In this document: one piece after another, positions 1-5,169 of the stretch | Layout: every line of letters begins with the position of its first letter | Numbering within the stretch: the first letter of the stretch is position 1 | DNA from: Prevotellaceae bacterium | Lineage (GTDB): Bacteria; Bacteroidota; Bacteroidia; Bacteroidales; UBA932 | Reading direction: 5' to 3' | NCBI GenBank assembly: GCA_031288885.1 | Contig: JAITQP010000268.1 | Span: 1 to 5,268 of the forward strand | DNA: 5,268 nt | Notes under the pieces: generated by a model | What the model saw: the letters and a program-made list of their open reading frames with translations, nothing else | What the model was told of the DNA's origin: nothing | Database searches by the model: none | Program-made: the position numbers and the translations under genes

Positions 1-86
1 CTTTGAATAACAACTGCATCTGTAGCTGCTAAGGTGAGGTATTTCTCCGTGTTGTTGCGTAATTCCGCCGAACTAATTACTACCAT
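1..86 (-). CDS. Phd/YefM-family antitoxin, N-terminal fragment cut by the window edge
   Basis: Reading the minus strand from the ATG at 86-84 gives 28 codons open to the window edge, beginning MVVISSAELRNN and continuing with a KYLTLA segment and then DAVVIQ. This matches the N-terminal half of the Phd/YefM fold, the family of DNA-binding antitoxins. In that family the pattern is M-x-V-I-S-(S/A)-x-E-(L/F)-R-x-N, a helix around K-(Y/F)-L, then a strand (V)-V-I-Q/K-R that leads into the dimer core. Family members neutralise a toxin (YoeB/RelE, Doc or others) with a C-terminal tail and repress their own operon with the N-terminal domain. The tail and the toxin would lie beyond position 1 and cannot be seen, so the partner is unknown. 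The start lies 85 nt downstream of hicB on the same strand and has its own probable operator at 101-118. The identification rests on a short stretch but the fit is good. Confidence 0.72.
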   Translation of the reverse strand, partial: MVVISSAELRNNTEKYLTLAATDAVVIQ

Positions 87-100
87 AATAGCAAAAATCA

Positions 101-118
101 AGTACACTATTGTGTACA
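101..118 (-). promoter_or_regulatory. probable operator of the Phd/YefM-type antitoxin: paired TGTACA-like motifs
   Basis: The sequence AGTACACTATTGTGTACA contains a perfect inverted repeat, GTACAC-TATT-GTGTAC (102-117). It can also be read as two TGTACA-like hexamers, AGTACA (101-106, one mismatch) and TGTACA (113-118, exact), with centres 12 bp apart. YefM-YoeB of E. coli is known to bind TGTACA cores at this spacing in its own operator. The site sits 15 nt before the antitoxin start, just downstream of a possible -7 box, so bound repressor could block transcription there. The function is inferred from motif, geometry and position. Confidence 0.65.
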
Positions 119-128
119 AATTCTACGG

Positions 129-136
129 CAAAGGTA
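129..136 (-). promoter_or_regulatory. possible Bacteroidota -7 box for the Phd/YefM-type gene
   Basis: The minus strand reads TACCTTTG, an exact match to the Bacteroidota -7 consensus TAnnTTTG. It lies 42 nt before the antitoxin start codon and directly upstream of the TGTACA operator. No convincing TTG is seen about 20 nt further upstream (the region reads TTCGG), so this is only half a promoter. Readthrough from hicAB could also supply transcript. Confidence 0.4.
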
Positions 137-171
137 GGGATTTTTTTCCTTTAAACCGAAGCGCCGTAAAA

Positions 172-585
172 TTATGCGGAAAAGCGCACCTGACCTATGT
201 CTTGCGAAAATTTATGGAGCGCCGCCTCTATCTTTTTCACCATAACGGGGCGGGGTCGCCTGTGTCCGGTGGCGTAGTGGCTCAGCTGCCGCTGGTTTAC
301 CCCCGTGAGCTTTTCCAGCCCTGATAGCGTCAGCACCTTGGAGTAGTAGCTCAGAAATGAGGCAATGTCGTAATGAAAAACAAACTCAACCTCCTCAAAA
401 GGTTTATTAACTTTTTGGTAGTAGGCTTTCATATCGGCGTATGCGCCGTAGAAATCGGCTATTGCCTCTTTAGCAGTTTTGCCGTCGCCGCTTACAGCGT
501 AGGTCAGCTTGTTTTCGTTCAAATCCATATAAACCCCGAAAGAGCCGTCGTTGCCGCGCTCAATAAATGCTTTTACTTTTCTCAT
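172..585 (-). CDS. hicB: HicB-family antitoxin with C-terminal helix-turn-helix
   Basis: This 137-residue protein is the antitoxin of the HicAB type II toxin-antitoxin module. Residues about 1-58 resemble the partially degraded RNase H-like HicB domain: a first strand (VKAFIERG), a GSFGVYM strand where other HicB proteins have DGGY-(W/S/F), then a helix with TAKEAIADFYGAYADM. Residues about 85-125 form a helix-turn-helix of the XRE/HicB type (LTLSGLEKLTGV, NQRQLSHYATGHRRPRP, VMVKKIEAALHKF), which would bind the operon's operator. Two-domain HicB proteins of this length are common in Bacteroidota. The gene starts 29 nt after the hicA stop and is surely co-transcribed with it. The ATG at 585 starts right before the first strand, which supports this start. 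Its likely DNA target is the inverted repeat at 830-847 (inference). Confidence 0.88.
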   Translation of the reverse strand: MRKVKAFIERGNDGSFGVYMDLNENKLTYAVSGDGKTAKEAIADFYGAYADMKAYYQKVNKPFEEVEFVFHYDIASFLSYYSKVLTLSGLEKLTGVNQRQLSHYATGHRRPRPVMVKKIEAALHKFSQDIGQVRFSA

Positions 586-614
586 AACAGTGTTTTTTAG
601 TGGTTAATCGACGA

Positions 615-800
615 TTAGAGTTTAACCCCCGATGCTTTGCTGATTTTTTTTAAGGTGCCGAATTTTACCTCTTCGCTTTGGTGGTTGCTTAAGTAGAACT
701 CCATTTCGGTGATGGGGCTAAACCAAACCGGATGATCTCCTCCTCCAACATGGTAACACCCATGCTTTTTGAGCTTGCGTTCCACTTCTGAATATTTCAT
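615..800 (-). CDS. hicA: HicA-family toxin (mRNA interferase)
   Basis: This 61-residue protein has the full length of a HicA toxin, a small double-stranded-RNA-binding-like fold that cleaves mRNA in the cytoplasm when not held by HicB. It starts MKYSEVERKLKKHGC, the usual first helix. The strand segment GGGDHPVWFSP follows and carries the conserved histidine (His23) that HicA needs for RNA cleavage. It ends with a basic region around KFGTLKKISKASG, the family's K-G-T-L-(K/R)-x-I motif. All expected elements are present, so the toxin looks intact rather than decayed. The gene is first in the hicA-hicB operon, the usual order, and is preceded by a good promoter with an overlapping inverted repeat. 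GC content here, about 43-47% in sampled lines, is clearly lower than in parC. Confidence 0.9.
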   Translation of the reverse strand: MKYSEVERKLKKHGCYHVGGGDHPVWFSPITEMEFYLSNHQSEEVKFGTLKKISKASGVKL

Positions 801-825
801 TACTGTTTCGTTTATGGTTATGCTA

Positions 826-860
826 CAAAGATAGTAGGTTTACTATCATTCTACAAGCAA
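826..860 (-). promoter_or_regulatory. hicAB promoter, Bacteroidota type (TTG - 20 nt - TATCTTTG)
   Basis: On the minus strand an exact TAnnTTTG match, TATCTTTG, lies at 833-826. A TTG at 856-854 stands 20 nt upstream of it, with a second TTG at 860-858. This matches the -33/-7 promoter architecture of the Bacteroidota housekeeping sigma factor. Transcription would start near position 820, leaving a leader of about 20 nt before the hicA ATG at 800. It separates hicAB from the LuxR-type gene that ends at 900, so hicAB need not depend on readthrough. Confidence 0.7.
830..847. promoter_or_regulatory. inverted repeat overlapping the hicAB promoter, probable HicB operator
   Basis: GATAGTAGGTTTACTATC is a perfect inverted repeat with 7-bp arms (GATAGTA / TACTATC) and a 4-bp centre. 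Allowing one mismatch it extends two more pairs on each side (827-850). It covers the spacer and the upstream half of the -7 box, where a bound dimer would exclude RNA polymerase. HicB antitoxins with a DNA-binding domain are known to repress their own operon by binding inverted repeats at the promoter, so this is the natural HicB site. That HicB binds here is inference. Confidence 0.68.
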
Positions 861-899
861 TTATCTCCAGTATTATTAAACAATGCAAAAAATCACCAC

Positions 900-1472
900 C
901 TACGATTTAGGCAGGTCGCTTCCGGAGATAATGCCGTTGAGGATGGCGTAAACGGTTAAGCCGGATATGGTTTTAATGCCCAGCTTGGCGGTGATGTTTT
1001 TTCGGTGGGTGATGACGGTGTTGAGGCTGATGTTGAGGCTGTCGGCAATTTCTTTGTTGATGGCGCCCTGCGCAACCTTGGCGAGCACCTCGCACTCGCG
1101 CTCGCTGAGCTCGTTTTTGGCGTCGCCGCCTTGCAGGGCGTCAAAGTTTGCCAAGATGTTTTGCAGCTGCTCCACCATTTCCTGCTCGCCGCACAGCGTG
1201 TAGAGGTGCGGGGGTTGGCTCTGCGCGGCCTGCAGGGGCGCGGCGGCAATGGTTACGATTTTGTTCTTTACCGTGAGCCGGTTGAGGTGCACGAGGTAGT
1301 CGGCCGCCGGAAGTATGAGCAGGTGGTAGCTGTTTTTGCCGTCGTGGTAGCCGTCAACCGTGGCGAATACGTCAACCGTGGCGGGGGTGAAGTATTCGCA
1401 GAACAGCGCCTTCAGCCCGTAGCCGGACAGGAAGTCGCCGGAAATGATGGCTATGTTTTGTTTGCTAAGCAT
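900..1472 (-). CDS. LuxR/NarL-type transcriptional regulator with degenerate receiver-like N-terminus
   Basis: The 190-residue product ends in a clear LuxR-type helix-turn-helix at residues about 120-183 (ELSERECEVL, GAINKEIADSLNISLNTV, THRKNITAKLGI), the DNA-binding domain of NarL/LuxR regulators. Residues about 1-110 have the length and strand pattern of a response-regulator receiver (NIAIIS, HLLILP, KIVTIAAAP). The phospho-acceptor aspartate after the third strand is replaced (LLILPAAD), the acidic pair after the first strand reads S-G-D, and no conserved lysine is evident after the fifth strand. It is therefore probably a phosphorylation-independent pseudo-receiver. I chose the ATG at 1472 over a GTG at 1490 because it directly precedes the first strand. 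This start overlaps the upstream hemerythrin-like gene by 8 nt (ATGCTTAG), suggesting translational coupling. The target genes are unknown. Confidence 0.82.
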   Translation of the reverse strand: MLSKQNIAIISGDFLSGYGLKALFCEYFTPATVDVFATVDGYHDGKNSYHLLILPAADYLVHLNRLTVKNKIVTIAAAPLQAAQSQPPHLYTLCGEQEMVEQLQNILANFDALQGGDAKNELSERECEVLAKVAQGAINKEIADSLNISLNTVITHRKNITAKLGIKTISGLTVYAILNGIISGSDLPKS

Positions 1473-2181
1473 TGCTTCCGAAGCGCGCACGCTCCATTTG
1501 TTTTACTATCGGTGTTAAAATTTTGTCCTCAATGCGGGTGTGATCTTTCAAATCTTTTTCGAGCCTGAAGATGTTAAAGATTAGCGTATTTCGCGCGCCC
1601 TCGTCGTAGTCGCCCTGCAAGTATTTTATCAGAATATTTTTCAGGTCGTAGAGCTTTTCGTCCACGTTTTCGTGCTCCGACTCAAATATGTTTATGGAGT
1701 ACTTTTTGTGCAGCAGCGCCGTATTTTCCTTTTTCACCAGCTCCGTAATGTAGGGAAAGGTGATGGTTTCCTCGCGCTTCAGGTGCGCCATGAGGTCGCG
1801 CTTGTACTGCTCAAAAAAGTTTTTGATGAGGAGGATTTCCCGCTCGTCGGGCTTGGAGGCGCTCTGTACAAAGGCCTCCATGTTTTTTTCGAGCATGGGG
1901 ATGAGCACCGTCCGGTAGTAGCTGTGGGTTTTTTTGAGGTAGCTCACCAGCTGCATTACGTCGAAGCGCAGCAGCCGCTCCTGCGGGAAGTAGTTCTCGT
2001 GGCTGAACACGTTGAGGATGGTGGTAAAGAATTCCACGTCCACGCCGTGCTCCCGACAGACGGTTTGTACCGTTTTGTCGCCAAAGCCAAACCGGATGCC
2101 AAATCGCGTTACCACCGGTATGAGCAGGTAGTTGCTGTGGATGGCGTCGGCGAGCTTGAGGTCGGATGTGATGAGTATCAT
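1465..2181 (-). CDS. RIC/YtfE/ScdA-like hemerythrin-domain protein with cysteine-less N-terminal domain
   Basis: This 238-residue cytoplasmic protein combines a ScdA_N (DUF542)-like region at residues about 8-58 with a hemerythrin-like four-helix bundle at about 75-230. All six expected di-iron ligands can be placed: His86, His133 and Glu137 (HLKRE), His170 (ESEH), His214 and Glu218 (HTRIE). The spacing closely follows E. coli YtfE (His84, His129, Glu133, His160, His204, Glu208). YtfE/ScdA proteins act in repair of iron-sulfur clusters and release or handling of nitric oxide. The N-terminal domain normally has a Cys-Cys pair in a Y-C-C-G-G-K context; here the matching segment reads RFGFGDK, so the pair is lost. 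That argues against a plain repair enzyme and for a sensing or binding role (inference). It begins 12 nt after the parC stop and overlaps the LuxR-type gene that follows, its probable functional partner. Confidence 0.83.
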   Translation of the reverse strand: MILITSDLKLADAIHSNYLLIPVVTRFGIRFGFGDKTVQTVCREHGVDVEFFTTILNVFSHENYFPQERLLRFDVMQLVSYLKKTHSYYRTVLIPMLEKNMEAFVQSASKPDEREILLIKNFFEQYKRDLMAHLKREETITFPYITELVKKENTALLHKKYSINIFESEHENVDEKLYDLKNILIKYLQGDYDEGARNTLIFNIFRLEKDLKDHTRIEDKILTPIVKQMERARFGSNA

Positions 2182-2193
2182 AGCGCTGTTTGT

Positions 2194-4887
2194 TTAAAAT
2201 AAATCACCCTGTACGGCTTTGCTCCCGCTAACGTTGTCTACGGGGATGTCCTCGTCAAAGCTGTCGTCGGCCATGTCGCCGGCCTCGTCGGGCTCGGCCT
2301 CCGGCTCCGGCTGCCGGACGAGCGGCTCCACGAACTGTACGGTTTTCACCTCAAAGGTGGTGAGGCGTTTTCCCTTGGCGCGGAAGCTTTTCACCCCAAT
2401 AAATTTCTCCACGTCGATGTACTCCGGCGCGCGCTTGGCGTGCTTGCCGCCAAAGGCTACCTCCACCTGCGGAAATTCGTCGATGCTGAGCGCCACGAGG
2501 AACGACTCCCTGTTGTCCTCGTCGATAAAGCTCTGCGGGTTGATGGAGGTTTCCAGCGTGAAGCGCTTGATGTAGTACATTTTTTGGTCGGCGTCGAAGT
2601 ATATCGCGCTAAAGATTTGCTGCGGGTCAAACTTTTTGATGTAGCCCAAATCCTCGTCGTAGTGGTTTACGAGGTCAAAGTTGGTGGTGTAGAACAGGCC
2701 CGATTTGGTCATGGCGAGCAGCTTGTCGCCGTCAAAGAATTCGCCCAGCCAGATGCCGCGCTCCTCGGTGTTCAGCCGCTTGTTGGAGGGGTCAAACCAC
2801 GTTTTCTGCCCGCCCAGCGTCGATACGCCTTTTTCCTTGAGCTGGATTTTGTGGATGGCAAAGCGGGTGAAAATGTTCCCCTGCGACTGCCGCCCCTTCA
2901 CGTCTATCTGCCCAAAGTCGAGGTCTAAGATGAGGTTGCGCAGGCGCGGTCGGGGCTTGAGGTAGATGCGCAGCTTCTCCGCCTCGCCGTTGCGGTTGGC
3001 CGAAAACCAGAGGATTTCCGAGCCTTCTATGCCCTTGGTCATGTCGTACTCCTTGTCGCGGATAACGCCGGTGACCGAAAAGCGCTTGTACATGACGGGC
3101 CCCGTGCGCCCGTCGCGGTAGGCTACGTTGTACACCGTGCGCGTGTCGTTGCGCTTGAACACGCCCACGTGCAGAATATCCTTGCCGAAAAACGACTTGT
3201 CGGAAATCTTCGACACGACGTACTTTCCGCTCTTTAGGAATACGATAACGTCGTCGATGTCCGAGCACTCGCTCACAAACTCCGCCATTTCGTCGCGCTT
3301 TAGGTCCATGCCGGCAAATCCCTCCTTTTTGTTAACGTACAGCTTTGCGTTGGCCACGGCCACCTGCGTGGCCTCTATGGTTTCAAAGCTGCCGAGCTGC
3401 GTTTTCCGGTCGCGCCCCTTGCCGTACTTCTTTTGGATTTGCTTAAAGTAGGCAATGGTGTAGCTCACCAAGCTGGCGAGGTGATTTTTCACCTCCTCCA
3501 TTTCCGCCTCAATCGCCCTGATGCGCTCGTCGGCGGCCTTGATGTCGAACTTGGAGATTTTGCGCACCGGCTTTTCGCAGAGGCGCACAACGTCGTCCGG
3601 CGAGATGTCGCGCTGGAGCAGCTTGCGGAACTTGTTCAGCGCCGCCTCGATGGCCGCCAGCTGCGCCTCCCACGTGGCGCTATCCTTCTCCAGCTCCTTG
3701 TAGATGCGCTGCTCAAAGAATATTTTTTCGAGCGACGAGTAGTGCCAGTCCTCCTCCAGCTCGCTCAGGCGGATTTGCAGCTCCTGCCCGAGCAGCTGCT
3801 TGGTGCGCTCCACGTTGTGCCGCAGGATTTCGTTTACGCTGATAAACGCGGGCTTGTCGTCAACAATGACGCAGGCGTTGGGGGAGATGGATATTTCGCA
3901 GTCGGTAAAGGCGTAGAGCGCGTCGATGGTCTTGTCCGCCGACACGTCGTTGTGGAGGTGGACAAGGATTTCTACCTCGGCGGCGGTGTTGTCGTCCACC
4001 TTGCGCACCTTTATTTTGCCCCTGTCGTTGGCCTTGAGGATGCTTTCGATGAGCGTAACGCTCGTCTTCCCGAAGGGAATATCCATAATGGCGAGGGTTT
4101 TGCTGTCGCGCTTCACGATGCGGGCGCGCACCTTTACGGCGCCGCCGCGCAGCCCGCCGTTGTAGCGCGAGGCGTCCGCCAGCCCGCCCGTGGGGAAGTC
4201 GGGGAATACCTCCACCGTTTTTCCGTTGAGGTGCGCAATGGCGGCCTCCACCAGCTCGTTGAAGTTGTGCGGGAGAATTTTTGAGGCCAAGCCCACCGCT
4301 ATGCCCTCCACGCCCTGCGCCAGCAGGAGGGGGAACTTGACGGGCAGCGTAACCGGCTCCAGATTGCGCCCGTCGTAGGAGGCCATCCACTCGGTGGTTT
4401 TGCCGTTGAACGCCACGTCGAGCGCAAAGCGCGTGAGCCGTGCCTCGATGTATCGGGGCGCGGCGGCGCTGTCGCCGGTAAAGATGTTGCCCCAGTTTCC
4501 CTGCGTTTCCACGAGCAAATCCTTTTGCCCCAGCTGCACCAGCGCGTCGCCGATGGAGGCGTCGCCGTGCGGGTGGTACTGCATGGTTTGGCCAATGATG
4601 TTGGCCACCTTGTTGAAGCGGCCGTCGTCCACCTGCTTCATGGCGTGCAGGATGCGCCGCTGCACGGGCTTTAGCCCGTCGTTGAGGTGCGGCACGGCGC
4701 GCTCCAGAATCACGTACGAGGCGTAGTCCAAAAACCAATCCTTGTACATGCCGGTAAGGCGAAATTTTTTGCTCTCGTCTATGCCGGTAAGCTTGGCAAA
4801 GCGCTCGTGATCCTTGCTGCTGGCGCTGGCTACGGCTTCCTCCTGCTCGTCTTGCTCCTCCTGCTCGTTGATGTTATCAGCTGACAT
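2194..4887 (-). CDS. parC: DNA topoisomerase IV subunit A (ParC), Bacteroidota type
   Basis: The 897-residue product is the DNA cleavage and reunion subunit of the type IIA enzyme that, with ParE, decatenates daughter chromosomes and relaxes supercoils using ATP. Residues 1-28 form an acidic extension. The breakage-reunion core runs from about 40 to 520: GLKPVQRRIL (71-80), HPHGD (105-109), the catalytic Arg145-Tyr146 in APRYIEARLT, GIAVGLASKILPHN (195-208), PDFPTGG (229-235), then a coiled-coil stretch (about 365-480). The C-terminal domain (about 530-850) lacks the GyrA box QRRGGKG and has KGRQSQGN (664-671) instead, which favours ParC over GyrA. An acidic linker follows, ending in QGDLF. 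At 897 residues it is longer than E. coli ParC (752) through its C-terminal half and tail. In the quinolone-binding helix, Ala110 stands at the E. coli GyrA Ser83 position, while the acidic Asp114 is kept. parE is not in the window. Confidence 0.95.
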   Translation of the reverse strand: MSADNINEQEEQDEQEEAVASASSKDHERFAKLTGIDESKKFRLTGMYKDWFLDYASYVILERAVPHLNDGLKPVQRRILHAMKQVDDGRFNKVANIIGQTMQYHPHGDASIGDALVQLGQKDLLVETQGNWGNIFTGDSAAAPRYIEARLTRFALDVAFNGKTTEWMASYDGRNLEPVTLPVKFPLLLAQGVEGIAVGLASKILPHNFNELVEAAIAHLNGKTVEVFPDFPTGGLADASRYNGGLRGGAVKVRARIVKRDSKTLAIMDIPFGKTSVTLIESILKANDRGKIKVRKVDDNTAAEVEILVHLHNDVSADKTIDALYAFTDCEISISPNACVIVDDKPAFISVNEILRHNVERTKQLLGQELQIRLSELEEDWHYSSLEKIFFEQRIYKELEKDSATWEAQLAAIEAALNKFRKLLQRDISPDDVVRLCEKPVRKISKFDIKAADERIRAIEAEMEEVKNHLASLVSYTIAYFKQIQKKYGKGRDRKTQLGSFETIEATQVAVANAKLYVNKKEGFAGMDLKRDEMAEFVSECSDIDDVIVFLKSGKYVVSKISDKSFFGKDILHVGVFKRNDTRTVYNVAYRDGRTGPVMYKRFSVTGVIRDKEYDMTKGIEGSEILWFSANRNGEAEKLRIYLKPRPRLRNLILDLDFGQIDVKGRQSQGNIFTRFAIHKIQLKEKGVSTLGGQKTWFDPSNKRLNTEERGIWLGEFFDGDKLLAMTKSGLFYTTNFDLVNHYDEDLGYIKKFDPQQIFSAIYFDADQKMYYIKRFTLETSINPQSFIDEDNRESFLVALSIDEFPQVEVAFGGKHAKRAPEYIDVEKFIGVKSFRAKGKRLTTFEVKTVQFVEPLVRQPEPEAEPDEAGDMADDSFDEDIPVDNVSGSKAVQGDLF

Positions 4888-4924
4888 TGTTTCGATTTCA
4901 GGTTTCAGATTTCAATATTTAGCT

Positions 4925-4939
4925 ATGGGTTTCCCCCAT
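4925..4939 (-). other. small hairpin in the parC leader region
   Basis: ATGGG (4925-4929) and CCCAT (4935-4939) are an inverted repeat around a 5-nt loop, 38 nt upstream of the parC start. In the minus-strand transcript this would be a 5-bp hairpin, AUGGG-ggaaa-CCCAU. The stem is short and there is no adjoining T tract, so it is not an obvious terminator. A role in parC expression is possible but unsupported. Confidence 0.25.
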
Positions 4940-4999
4940 TAAGTAGCGAAGTTATACTTTGTTCGGTACAATTTTGCGCATTCACTCCGCCGAGTTCCT

Positions 5000-5093
5000 A
5001 TTCCCCGTAGGGGAACAATATCAATAAAAAAATGCCCCTTTACATCACCATTAGCCCGTAGGGCTTTAGCTTGATTAACCCCCTACGGGGAAT
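5000..5093. repeat. REP-like cluster of three CCCGTAGGG hairpins
   Basis: Three short inverted repeats share one core. They are TTCCCC-GTA-GGGGAA at 5001-5015, AGCCC-GTA-GGGCT at 5053-5065, and CCCC-TAC-GGGG at 5080-5090, the last in opposite orientation. The outer copies also form a 14-nt inverted repeat with each other (5000-5013, ATTCCCCGTAGGGG, against 5080-5093). They could therefore fold either as separate hairpins or as one long stem with the middle hairpin in its loop. This pair-of-palindromes layout is typical of extragenic REP/BIME elements. Such elements are often dispersed by REP-associated tyrosine transposases, none of which is seen here. Membership in a genome-wide family is inference. 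Confidence 0.55.
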
Positions 5094-5169
5094 GGGGGAG
5101 GCGGGATGCGTGCATTTTTCTATTTCATAGAGGAATGATGCCTATCAGCATAACAAGCTCCATGGCAAA

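Noticed and set aside
130..152. AAAGG...CCTTT stem with a T-run as a terminator after hicB
   Set aside because: The stem is 5 bp, AT-rich and has a 13-nt loop with the T-run inside it. This is not the GC stem plus trailing T tract of an intrinsic terminator.
34..324. 96-codon plus-strand open frame at the left end
   Set aside because: It runs antisense to the Phd/YefM fragment, across its operator and into the 3' end of hicB, with no family signal. The minus-strand reading explains the region better.
967..1568. Long plus-strand open frames opposite the LuxR-type and hemerythrin-like genes
   Set aside because: They mirror the codon structure of real minus-strand genes, have no family-like motifs, and overlap well-supported domains.
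3433..4284. 283-codon plus-strand open frame inside parC
   Set aside because: It lies wholly antisense to the conserved ParC core. Its Val/Leu/Gly-rich composition is what a reverse-strand reading of GC-rich coding sequence gives.
3860..4738. 292-codon minus-strand frame inside parC
   Set aside because: It is a shifted-frame reading of parC, rich in Arg, Ala, Pro and Gly, with no recognisable domain.
4947..4977. TAACTTCG as the -7 box of a parC promoter
   Set aside because: It misses the TAnnTTTG consensus at one base, and the nearest upstream TTG is only 14 nt away instead of about 20. The parC promoter remains unassigned.
5026..5065. Hairpin AGCCC-TAC-GGGCT plus T7 as a terminator for the upstream membrane gene
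   Set aside because: The seven-T tract on the minus strand lies about 20 nt beyond the hairpin, too far for an intrinsic terminator.
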